The notes under the pieces were generated by a model. The model made no database searches, was not told the origin of the DNA, and worked only from the letters and a program-made list of their open reading frames with translations. Below are positions 1-6,749 of a stretch of 12,214 nucleotides of DNA, piece by piece. Within the stretch, counting starts at the first letter, position 1. Each line of letters opens with the position of its first letter. Position numbers and translations under genes: made by a program. This stretch comes from an uncultured Gemella sp. (GTDB lineage: Bacteria > Bacillota > Bacilli > Staphylococcales > Gemellaceae), in contig CAKMQO010000238.1 in the NCBI GenBank assembly GCA_927911695.1, positions 1 through 12,214 on the forward strand, in the 5' to 3' direction.

Positions 1-24
1 TTGTTACTTTTGGGATATTCCCTT

Positions 25-180
25 CTACTTTTGAGCTTCTTCTAATGCTGCTAGTCTTTTAATTACTTTATTTAAATCATCTTGTAAATCATTAATTTTA
101 TTTTTATTCTTCTGATTTTCAGCAATTAAGTACCAACATGAAATTAATAACATAATATTTAAACAAATTATTGCAAACAT
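25..180 (-). CDS. Small single-pass membrane protein with coiled-coil tail, 51 aa, unknown function
   Basis: I do not recognise this gene. The reading frame opens with ATG at 180, has an AGGAG Shine-Dalgarno seven bases upstream, and ends in TAG at 25-27. Residues 2-20 (FAIICLNIMLLISCWYLIA) are hydrophobic and could form one transmembrane helix with a very short N-terminal end. The rest is strongly charged, rich in Lys, Asn, Asp and Glu. It carries a leucine/isoleucine heptad-like pattern (I29, L32, L36, V39, I40, L43, L46) that suggests a cytoplasmic coiled coil. A promoter with an extended -10 lies just upstream. The gene follows the rpsU terminator, so it is probably transcribed alone. The start site, composition and promoter support a real gene; no function can be assigned. 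Confidence 0.7.
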   Translation of the reverse strand: MFAIICLNIMLLISCWYLIAENQKNKNKINDLQDDLNKVIKRLAALEEAQK

Positions 181-210
181 ACTATTCTCCTAGTGATAAT
201 AATTAAAATA

Positions 211-239
211 AGAATAACACAATTTCTGTCTTTTAACAA
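211..239 (-). promoter_or_regulatory. Promoter of the 51-aa small membrane protein gene
   Basis: Read on the minus strand, a -35 box TTGTTA (234-239) and a -10 box TATTCT (211-216) are separated by exactly 17 bases. A TGT directly before the -10 gives it an extended-TG character. Each hexamer matches four of six sigma-A consensus positions. The expected start near 204 leaves a short leader that contains the AGGAG ribosome-binding site. Confidence 0.5.
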
Positions 240-269
240 GAGCAGTCCTACTCCATTATATAAAGATAT

Positions 270-306
270 AAAAAAACCTCATCTTGCGATGAGGTCCTTA
301 TTTTTT
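270..306 (-). terminator. Intrinsic terminator after rpsU (possibly bidirectional)
   Basis: A perfect 8-bp stem, ACCTCATC with GATGAGGT (276-283 and 288-295), closes a GCAA tetraloop when read on the minus strand. It is followed by a run of T residues on that strand. On the plus strand the same hairpin is followed, after a few bases, by TTTTTT, so it could also stop transcription the other way. It lies about 80 bases after the rpsU stop codon. Confidence 0.9.
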
Positions 307-371
307 AAATAAATCTAAAAGAGGGAAAGTTTTTAGATTTTATTAATAAATTGCGTGATAATTACCAATTA

Positions 372-545
372 TTAATATTTACGTTTTCTAGCCGCTTCAG
401 ATTTTTTCTTACGACGAACGCTTGGTTTTTCATAAAACTCACGTTTACGAACTTCTTGGATAGTTCCGTTTTTAGAAACAGCACGTTTGAAACGACGTAG
501 TGCATCTTCTAGTGATTCATTTTTACGAACTACAGTTTTTGACAT
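372..545 (-). CDS. rpsU: 30S ribosomal protein S21
   Basis: The 57-residue product begins [19 protein letters not shown] and ends in a lysine/arginine-rich tail ([14 protein letters not shown]), the standard S21 architecture. S21 is a small basic protein of the 30S subunit platform near the anti-Shine-Dalgarno end of 16S rRNA; this is known for the family. The ATG is preceded by an unusually strong purine tract (GGAGGGAGGG, about 552-561). A near-consensus promoter lies about 120 bases upstream and a GNRA-loop terminator downstream, so the gene looks monocistronic here; in Bacillus it is commonly followed by yqeY. The length matches the family, and I see no frameshift or other defect. Confidence 0.97.
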   Translation of the reverse strand: MSKTVVRKNESLEDALRRFKRAVSKNGTIQEVRKREFYEKPSVRRKKKSEAARKRKY

Positions 546-637
546 TGGATTTCCCTCCCTCCGATACTACAAAATCTTAATTTAATACTTAATTAAATGT
601 TTAAGATATAAAATAAATACAAACATTCAATCAATAA

Positions 638-655
638 GACTGCTTTTGAGCAATC
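638..655 (-). promoter_or_regulatory. Hairpin at the 5' end of the rpsU leader RNA
   Basis: On the minus strand GATTGCT and AGCAGTC pair over 7 bp (one G-U) around a CAAA loop. The predicted start from the promoter at 665-693 is near 658, so this hairpin would sit within the first few bases of a leader of roughly 110 nt. It may protect the 5' end of the transcript or contribute to control. Only the pairing is observed; the role is inferred. Confidence 0.4.
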
Positions 656-664
656 TACTTACAT

Positions 665-693
665 ATTGTATTATATTCTTACGTTCTTGTCAA
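665..693 (-). promoter_or_regulatory. Sigma-A promoter of rpsU
   Basis: On the minus strand a perfect -35 box TTGACA (688-693) and a -10 box TACAAT (665-670, five of six) are separated by exactly 17 bases. This is the best promoter in the window, as expected for a ribosomal protein gene. The 546-758 interval holds no gene, only this promoter and the AT-rich rpsU leader. Confidence 0.85.
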
Positions 694-758
694 CCTTTAA
701 TAGCAATTTATTAACATATTTCTACGAAAATAACATTTTCATTTATACATTAATGATA

Positions 759-1661
759 CTATTTTTCTGATAACCAATTTTTAAATTCTTCAATAAAATT
801 AGCATAACCTTCTTTATTTTTGTGGCTAGGTACTTGTGCTAAGAATACTTGATTTGGCAATTTAGTTTGTTCTTTTTTAGTTATTAAAATAATAGCTTTT
901 TGTTGAGAAGCATTTTTGAACATCTCATCTGGTAATGTAATTACCGCATTTAGATTAATATCTTCTTCTAAGAATTTCTTGAAATTGTCTTCAAGCTCAA
1001 GAACTTTTTTAGGTACTACTAGTATCCCTACACCATTATCATTTAAGTAATTAGCTACTTGCTCGATGAATAGTAAAGCATTTAAACTGTATCCTTCTGT
1101 ACTGCAAAGTTTATAGTTTAGGCTGTTATCCTCATCGGCATAATAGCCAAAAGGTACATCACTGATGATAATATCTTGCTTCTTAATATTTAAAGGTTTA
1201 AGAGCATCTTGATTAATAATTTCAACATTAGTTTCTAATAAATTGAAAATATTTTGTTGTAATCTAGCGTAGTTATTATCAACATCAACAGAAGTTAACT
1301 CATAGTCTCCTTTTGATAAAGCTGATAAATTAATTAAGAAGTTTCCACTTCCACTAGCAAAATCAGCTACAGAAATCTTCTCGTTATTGTATAAACACTC
1401 TAAAATGTGAGACACATACATAGTTATAACTTCCGGTGTAATGTCATAACTAGGATTATTTAACTCTTTAAGAGCTTTTAATAGTAAAAACTGATAAGCT
1501 TTTTTAATATCCTCTTTAGAGAAATTATCAACAATATCAAAATAATCTTCATCATTCTCCAAAATTAAGTAATTTACTAAAGAGTCAAAATACAACCCTT
1601 CACCTTTGTTCTCTTCTACTTGTTTATCTATCTTAAAAAATAATTTTTCTAAATCTGACAT
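759..1661 (-). CDS. YtxK/ComYH-family class I SAM-dependent methyltransferase
   Basis: The 300-aa protein has an N-terminal helical region, then a Rossmann-type methyltransferase fold. The SAM-binding loop DFASGSGNF is at about residues 100-108, an acidic strand end SVDVD at 124-128, and QDAL at 151-154. A motif-IV equivalent SDVPFGYY lies at 167-174, followed by a TEGYSLNALLFIEQ segment. This pattern is typical of the YtxK family (COG0827, annotated as adenine-specific DNA methylases). In this family the (D/N)PPY motif is replaced by SD-x-P-x-GYY, so DNA adenine methylation is not assured. The ATG at 1661 has a strong AAGGAGG site. The gene starts 19 bases after the cytosine methyltransferase stop and has no visible promoter of its own there, so it may be read through from the restriction-modification genes. 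I think it is a core gene beside which the R-M system sits, rather than part of it. Confidence 0.85.
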   Translation of the reverse strand: MSDLEKLFFKIDKQVEENKGEGLYFDSLVNYLILENDEDYFDIVDNFSKEDIKKAYQFLLLKALKELNNPSYDITPEVITMYVSHILECLYNNEKISVADFASGSGNFLINLSALSKGDYELTSVDVDNNYARLQQNIFNLLETNVEIINQDALKPLNIKKQDIIISDVPFGYYADEDNSLNYKLCSTEGYSLNALLFIEQVANYLNDNGVGILVVPKKVLELEDNFKKFLEEDINLNAVITLPDEMFKNASQQKAIILITKKEQTKLPNQVFLAQVPSHKNKEGYANFIEEFKNWLSEK

Positions 1662-1680
1662 GGTTCCTCCTTATTCATTT

Positions 1681-2920
1681 TCAATAATATTTTTTTAATA
1701 CTGGTTCTAATTTTGAAATTATTCCAGTTACTAACGCATTTCCCATCATAAAATATCTTCGACGCATAGGCATAGTATTAGTCCAATTAGGTGGGAACAT
1801 TTGTATCATTTCACACTCTACTTCTGTCAAAATTCGATATTTTTTATTAGTTTCATCAAATACTATATGAGACGAACGATTGATAGTTCCCTCACTTGTC
1901 AGCATTGTTCTAGCAGGTTCTTTAATATTTTCAGGAAAACTCATTGCTCCTTCACTATAAATATATTTATGCCCAGTTTTTGATTCACGCTCTATTCTTT
2001 TAGATCCTTTTAGATATTTCCATTTATCTAATTTATCTTCTTCTGCAAAGTATTTACTTAAGTCTTCATCATTATATTTTTCTGCATTTTTTAATAACTT
2101 CTCTAGCGAATAAATTTCAGATTTTCTTGGAGTTATATTTCTATGAATAATCTTTCCATCTATCATCATTCCAGTATCTAAAAAACTTTCCATCTTTATA
2201 GTTTTCTGTTACATCTAATGCACCAGAATAAGTATTAATATCTATATTGAATAGAATATCTAATTCACTTTCCGTTGGGAAAACTTTCTCAAAAATACTG
2301 TTTTCAAGATTTTGTTCATTTTTTATACTCTTAGAATACTTTGTATTTTTTTTAGAAGCAAAAATAAATACTCTTCTACGTTTCTGTGGCATTCCATAAT
2401 CGCCAGCATTTATTACTCTCCATTGTACATAATACCCTAATTCATCAAACGTCTTTAACATAATTGCAAAGTCACGTCCTCTTTGAGATGCTGGAGATTT
2501 TAATAATCTATCAACATTTTCAAGAAGTACAAACGGAGTATTTTTTTCTACTAATACGTCTTTAATATCCCAAAAGAGTACACCTTTTTTTCCAGCTATT
2601 CCCTTTTCTCCACTTAACGAACGTGCAACTGAGTAATCTTGGCAAGGAAATCCTCCAACCAATAAAGTATGATTTGGAATTTTTTTCTTATCAACTAAAT
2701 TAATATCTTCATTAGAACAATCGTCTTCTCCAAATCTTGTTGTGTAGCATTCAAAAGCATGTTGCGCTTTTGTTGAAGGTTCAAACTGATTCGCCCAAAC
2801 AAAATTCCATCCACCTTTTTCTATAGCTTTTCCACTTTTTTTATCAAATTCGCTTATTTGATTTAATCCAACTCTGAATCCACCAACTCCAGCGAATAAT
2901 TCTACAACATCTAAATTCAT
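1681..2920 (-). CDS. C5-cytosine DNA methyltransferase of a Sau3AI-like system (one-base frameshift)
   Basis: This enzyme transfers methyl from SAM to cytosine C5; by homology to M.Sau3AI the expected target is GATC. From the ATG at 2920 (GAAGGAG upstream), motif I ELFAGVGGF is at about residues 7-15 and motif IV GGFPCQDYS at 89-97 with catalytic Cys93. Motif VI LLENVDRLL is at 132-140 and motif VIII QKRRRVFIF at 179-187. The frame then breaks in a run of six A (2180-2185, plus strand), and the first frame stops at 2141. The downstream frame carries the target-recognition region, a motif-IX-like segment (EGAMSFP, ARTMLTSEG), YRILTEVECEMIQMFP and motif X (MGNALVTGI). Removing one base from the run restores one 412-aa protein of normal family length. 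The start lies one base after the endonuclease stop, so the two are translationally linked. As written the gene is broken; an error is the likeliest cause. Confidence 0.85.
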
Positions 2921-2921
2921 G

Positions 2922-4421
2922 TTATTCTCCTTCAATTATGTCCTGAATATTCTTTAAAACATACGTTTTATTTAACCAAAAACATTGTTTTGTCATCTTA
3001 TCTCCATTTGGCAACTCATCCATATCACTATCTGTACCATTACCATATTTTATTCCATTTATTACATATGCTGATCTTTGAGCATGTGGTCTCAAATGAA
3101 ATATTTGTGTTTCTTTTGATTTTAATAAGTTGTTACCTATCCTATTATCTTTTATTTCAAATTCTATCCCATTTATAAATTGAGATTGATACTTTTCCCA
3201 TTCATTCTTTCCAATACCCTCTAAATCTGATATCGGCATATTCCAAAATTTAGAACCTATTAACTCATATTCTCCTGTCACATTTTCTTTAAATACAACA
3301 AACAGAAATCTTTTTTCATAGAAATAATTATATAACTCTGAACTATCAAAGATTTCTTGAACAAAATCTAAAATTTTAAATTTCGGAAAAGACATACTCT
3401 CTCTAGGATTACCTTTTTTATCTATCCTTATTGTCTTTATTCCTATATTAGCTTTTTCAAATTCTTCAACATTATCAGTCTTAACACCAAGCATTCTTGA
3501 TATCAAACTACTATTTGCTTGTTTAGAATTCTTATTAATTTCAAATTGAGAATATAGTTCCTCTTCTGTTTTTCCTTTATATTCATTAATCTTGTTTAAT
3601 ACTACATTATCAAAAGTTTCTTCTTTCAATTCTGTATTTTTCAAAATAGAATCATATGTATTAATTTGTCCAACAACATAATTATTAATCACATATGACA
3701 TGTATGATTGTTTTAATGAGTATGCTCTTCTTTTTGCAGGAATTTCACTATAATATTGCTTTTGCTCACTTTTCTTAGCTGTTGCTCCTTTGGTACATGC
3801 GCCCAAATATTTTGTATCACCTTCAGATAATTCGTGTGCCCTACCTTGTTGAATTTTTGTAATAATTGTAGAATAATCCTCTTTAATAATTATTAAATCT
3901 TCTCTACAGTTCTCTGATAAAATAGAAAACAGTTTTACATACTCTATACTATACTCTGTTCTTAAAATATCTTTTTCTCTTAAATACAAAATTAACAACA
4001 TTAATCTCATTTTTTCTAGTACATGAGATTTTTCAAACACTGGTTCAACAGGTCTATCATTAGGTATCATAGTAATAACTAATCTTTCTCCTGCCCTAAA
4101 ACTACCGTCTCTTTTTTTCTCTATTGGTGTTACCTTTAATTCTGTACCTGCTTCTAAAAAATCAGGATTAGAATCACTATTTGGTTTGTAATAAAAATAA
4201 TATTCTTCTAACAGATTTCCTAGACTACCCTTCCCTCTAGGATTATTAAAATATGCTATTTTTTCTTGAAGTTCGTTCTTTTCTGAATAACCAACACCAC
4301 TTTCTCTTATCTCACTATTTGAATAATAGTCTTTTAGTACTTCAAAAAACTTTTTTCCTTCTAATTTTTTAGCATATTTTTCTATAGCCAATGGATTATT
4401 TTTATCATAAGGTAAATTCAC
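2922..4421 (-). CDS. Sau3AI-like type II restriction endonuclease (MutH fold)
   Basis: The product is about 499 aa and resembles Sau3AI from end to end; Sau3AI cleaves at GATC and has a MutH-like domain followed by a second, MutH-related DNA-binding half. An N-terminal GNLLEEYYF supplies the first catalytic acidic residue. It is followed by NPDFLEAGTELKVTP, which holds the D...ExK nuclease signature. Further matches to Sau3AI are GRAHELSEGDTKYLGACTKG in the middle, RESMSFPKFK and YEKRFLFVVF in the second half, and DKMTKQCFWLN near the end. I place the start at GTG 4421, ten bases after AGGAG and directly before NLPYDKNNPLAIEKYAKKL. A TTG at 4442 would begin upstream of that ribosome-binding site and is less likely. 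The gene is intact and precedes its methyltransferase by one base. A dedicated extended -10 candidate lies about 30 bases upstream. Specificity is inferred from homology only. Confidence 0.9.
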   Translation of the reverse strand: MNLPYDKNNPLAIEKYAKKLEGKKFFEVLKDYYSNSEIRESGVGYSEKNELQEKIAYFNNPRGKGSLGNLLEEYYFYYKPNSDSNPDFLEAGTELKVTPIEKKRDGSFRAGERLVITMIPNDRPVEPVFEKSHVLEKMRLMLLILYLREKDILRTEYSIEYVKLFSILSENCREDLIIIKEDYSTIITKIQQGRAHELSEGDTKYLGACTKGATAKKSEQKQYYSEIPAKRRAYSLKQSYMSYVINNYVVGQINTYDSILKNTELKEETFDNVVLNKINEYKGKTEEELYSQFEINKNSKQANSSLISRMLGVKTDNVEEFEKANIGIKTIRIDKKGNPRESMSFPKFKILDFVQEIFDSSELYNYFYEKRFLFVVFKENVTGEYELIGSKFWNMPISDLEGIGKNEWEKYQSQFINGIEFEIKDNRIGNNLLKSKETQIFHLRPHAQRSAYVINGIKYGNGTDSDMDELPNGDKMTKQCFWLNKTYVLKNIQDIIEGE

Positions 4422-4431
4422 AATAATACAG

Positions 4432-4436
4432 CTCCT
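4432..4436 (-). promoter_or_regulatory. Shine-Dalgarno AGGAG that places the endonuclease start at GTG 4421
   Basis: AGGAG lies ten bases before GTG 4421 and inside the alternative longer frame that starts with TTG at 4442. This supports the shorter 499-aa protein as the translated form. Confidence 0.6.
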
Positions 4437-4451
4437 AATCAAATAATAATA

Positions 4452-4460
4452 ATTATACCA
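4452..4460 (-). promoter_or_regulatory. Candidate extended -10 promoter for the restriction endonuclease
   Basis: On the minus strand TGG directly precedes a perfect TATAAT (4452-4457), an extended -10 arrangement. No convincing -35 box sits 16-18 bases upstream. If used, transcription would begin near 4445 and give the endonuclease-methyltransferase pair its own start, separate from the small gene upstream. Confidence 0.4.
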
Positions 4461-4495
4461 TAATTTTTACAGCAATATGTCTATAATAATTTAAT

Positions 4496-4687
4496 TTATC
4501 TATTTTTCTTTATCAAAAAATCATTTAATAAATTTATATCATCATTCTCATAATATTCTTGATATAATTTATCCAAAACTAATTCATCTTTTATATTTTT
4601 TTCTATGTAAATCATAGCCTTAATATATTCTTTATAATTCGATACCGATATTCTCTCAATAACTTTTACTATTTCTAAATATTCCAT
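4496..4687 (-). CDS. Small hypothetical protein upstream of the Sau3AI-like system, 63 aa
   Basis: I do not recognise this protein. It starts at ATG 4687 with a GAGG site about eight bases upstream. It is highly charged and probably all-helical (MEYLEIVKVIERISVSNYKE..., with a YYENDD acidic patch and a lysine-rich end). There is no hydrophobic segment, cysteine pair or clear helix-turn-helix. The predicted start of transcription from the promoter at 4719-4747 is only about 25 bases upstream, so it is the first gene of this transcription unit. Its stop is 74 bases before the endonuclease start. Position suggests an accessory or regulatory role in the restriction-modification locus. It lacks the look and length of the usual HTH controller (C) proteins, so this remains a guess. 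Confidence 0.6.
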   Translation of the reverse strand: MEYLEIVKVIERISVSNYKEYIKAMIYIEKNIKDELVLDKLYQEYYENDDINLLNDFLIKKNR

Positions 4688-4718
4688 AATAATTATTCCT
4701 CTAATTTTTCTATATTAG

Positions 4719-4747
4719 ATCCTATCATCTATTTGTCCTAGTGTCAA
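4719..4747 (-). promoter_or_regulatory. Promoter of the restriction-modification locus, with GATC overlapping the -10
   Basis: On the minus strand a perfect -35 box TTGACA (4742-4747) and a -10 box TAGGAT (4719-4724) are 17 bases apart. TGA before the -10 makes it an extended element. The last three bases of the -10 are part of a GATC at 4718-4721, the presumed recognition site of the R-M system encoded immediately downstream. Methylation or enzyme binding there could affect expression; this is inference. Confidence 0.65.
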
Positions 4748-4788
4748 TACACTTACTCATTATTCTAATTAACACTATTTAAAAATCC

Positions 4789-4815
4789 ACAAAAAAGACG
4801 ATATTGCTATCGTCT
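4789..4815 (-). terminator. Intrinsic terminator at the end of the selenium/GNAT operon
   Basis: On the minus strand AGACGATA and TATCGTCT form a perfect 8-bp stem (4808-4815 with 4796-4803) around a GCAA tetraloop, followed by six T residues. It lies about 40 bases after the acetyltransferase stop codon. It separates the selenium operon from the restriction-modification promoter. Confidence 0.92.
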
Positions 4816-4853
4816 AATAATCTTATTAAATACAAAATTTGATGAATTAATAT

Positions 4854-5291
4854 TCATTCAAACAATTTTATAAATCTTTTTTGAACTTTATCACAGGTAT
4901 AACCGATATGTTCATAGAATTTATGCGCATCTTCACGTTTCATGGCAGAATTTAACCTAATAAAGCTAATATTATTGTCTACGGCATAGTTTTCTAACTT
5001 ACTCATAAGTTTCTTACCTATCCCCTTACCTTGAAAATCAGGATTAACAGCAAGTCCTAGAATATTTAAACCAAGATCACTATAAAAACTTTCATACATT
5101 TGAGCATGAACAAATCCTATAATCTTCCTTGTGTTTTCATCTTCATAACCGATAATAATATGTTGATTTTTATCATTAGTTAGTTTTTCTATTTGTCTTT
5201 TTACACTTTCAACATTTATATCATATCCTAATGCTTCTTTACAAATTTTTGCAACTTCCGGTGCATCTGCTGTATTTATTTCTCTAAACAT
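4854..5291 (-). CDS. GNAT-family N-acetyltransferase
   Basis: The 145-aa protein has the GNAT fold. The acetyl-CoA pyrophosphate-binding signature is LGLAVNPDFQGKGIGKKLM, with the Q/R-x-x-G-x-G loop QGKGIG at about residues 85-90. A C-terminal AHKFYEHIGYT segment is typical of the last strands of the family. It begins FREINTADAPEVAKICKEA, a standard N-terminal strand and helix. I choose ATG 5291 because AGAAGGTGA lies just before it; a TTG 24 bases upstream is in frame but has no good site. The substrate cannot be predicted. The gene starts 66 bases after the selA stop with no clear promoter between, and the operon terminator follows it. It is therefore probably the last gene of the selenium transcript, although it may have nothing to do with selenium. 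Confidence 0.88.
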   Translation of the reverse strand: MFREINTADAPEVAKICKEALGYDINVESVKRQIEKLTNDKNQHIIIGYEDENTRKIIGFVHAQMYESFYSDLGLNILGLAVNPDFQGKGIGKKLMSKLENYAVDNNISFIRLNSAMKREDAHKFYEHIGYTCDKVQKRFIKLFE

Positions 5292-5357
5292 ATAATCACC
5301 TTCTGATTTTATCAATATTATTTAACGTGCAACTTACTGCAACTTAAATTCTATTAT

Positions 5358-6739
5358 CTACTTCGCAACTTCTATTAATGCTTGTTTAACTAAATCGAAC
5401 TCTCTTGTACGAAGTGTTCTCATATCGAAGATAAGCTCGTTATCTTTAATACGTGTAATGATTGGAATTTCTACTTCTAATAAGCGACGTTCAATATCTG
5501 TTGCACTTAGACTTGGATGCTCTAATTTAACTACAACACTATCTAAGTAACTTGCTGGGTAGCTTCCTCCACCTACTTCTGCTTTGTCTTCAGCTATTGT
5601 AATCTTGAAGTCTAAGTCACCAAGTCTTGTTTTCAGTACTTCTGCTTTAGCAAATAGGCGATCTTTTGATAATGAAATCATGTGAAGTGTTGGAATGTGT
5701 TCTAACGCTTCTTTTTCATCTAGATATAATTTCAATGTAGCTTCTAAAGCTGCTAGAGTCATCTTATCTACACGTAATGCACGAGTAAGTTGGTTTTTCT
5801 TCATTTGTTCGATATATTCTTTTTTACCAACGATAATACCTGCCTGTGGTCCTCCAAGAAGTTTATCACCGCTAAAAGTTACGATATCGATACCACTATC
5901 AAGCACTTCTTTTACAGTTGGCTCATATGGTAAACCATATTTAGAGAAATCAACAAACTGACCGCTTCCTAAGTCATTTATAGATACTAGTTCGTTCTCA
6001 CGAGCAAGATAAGATATTTCTTCATTAGATACTTCTTTAGTAAATCCTACAATTTTATAGTTACTAGTATGAACTTTTAGTAACGCTCCTGTGTTGTCAG
6101 TAATCGCGTTCTCGTAGTCTTTTAAGTGCGTTTTATTAGTAGTACCTACTTCTACAGGAGTACCTCCACTTAATTTAATAATCTCAGGAATTCTAAATGC
6201 TCCACCGATTTCTACTAGTTCTCCACGAGAAACTACTATCTCTTTATCTTTAACTAGCGTATTTAATGTTAATAGCACCGCTGCTGCATTGTTATTAACT
6301 ACAAGTACATCTTCTGCACCTGTTAATTTTTTGATAATATCAATAAGATGAACATAACGGCTACCACGTTTTTTATTATCAATGTCAAACTCAAGGTTAG
6401 AATAGTTAAATGCTACACTTTCGATGTTTTCTTTAATTTTTTGGCTTAGTAAACTACGCCCTAAGTTTGTGTGTAAAATTGTTCCCGTCGCATTAATAAC
6501 TCGTCGTAAAGAATTCTTATCTTCACTTTTCACTATTTGTGTAACTTCTTCTACAATTTTCTCTAAACTTGGAACTTCATGTAGTTCTTCGTTTAATATT
6601 TCTTGTTTGATTTCATCAATATAGTTTTTATCGCTGATTTTACAGCCACTTCACTATACTCTTGAATTAATGATTTCACTTCATCTAATAATAAGATCTT
6701 ATTTATTGCAGGAATTTGTGATAATAATTGTTTTGACAT
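5358..6739 (-). CDS. selA: L-seryl-tRNA(Sec) selenium transferase SelA (one-base frameshift)
   Basis: SelA is a PLP enzyme that converts seryl-tRNA(Sec) to selenocysteyl-tRNA(Sec) using selenophosphate. From ATG 6739 (AGGAG eight bases upstream) the frame reads MSKQLLSQIPAINKILLLDE... as a normal SelA N-terminus. It breaks after about residue 37 in a run of five T (6625-6629, plus strand). Adding one base continues into NYIDEIKQEILNEELHEV and then RRVINATGTILHTNLGRSLL, the family hallmark. VLVVNNNAAAVLLTLNTL and FSGDKLLGGPQAG follow, the latter with the PLP lysine at about residue 293 of the restored 460-aa protein, close to its position in E. coli SelA. As written, the first frame stops after about 48 residues. 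The ribosome-binding site overlaps the stop of the desulfurase-like gene, indicating tight operon linkage. Identity is certain; intactness is not. Confidence 0.93.
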
Positions 6740-6749
6740 AATATTTCTC

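Noticed and set aside
726..740. Small hairpin GAAAAT/ATTTTC after the YtxK-family gene as a terminator
   Set aside because: Six AT-rich base pairs with a three-base loop and no T tract; too weak to support termination.
1801..1983. Plus-strand open reading frames of 60-106 codons lying opposite the real genes (for example 1801-1983, 2990-3178, 5695-5961, 7994-8314, 9556-9876)
   Set aside because: They are antisense to well-supported minus-strand genes, have compositions typical of AT-rich shadows (Phe/Ser/Ile/Leu-rich), and show no ribosome-binding sites or known motifs.
2921..2935. TTG 2935 as the start of the cytosine methyltransferase
   Set aside because: Its first codons are the ribosome-binding site itself; ATG 2920 is correctly spaced and gives the usual N-terminus just before motif I.
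4422..4442. TTG 4442 as the start of the restriction endonuclease
   Set aside because: It would place the AGGAG site inside the coding region. GTG 4421 follows that site and begins the segment that looks like the family N-terminus.
4496..4687. The 63-aa protein as a classical R-M controller (C) protein
   Set aside because: C proteins are HTH proteins with a recognisable Cro/CI-like pattern, and I see no such motif or C-box repeats upstream.
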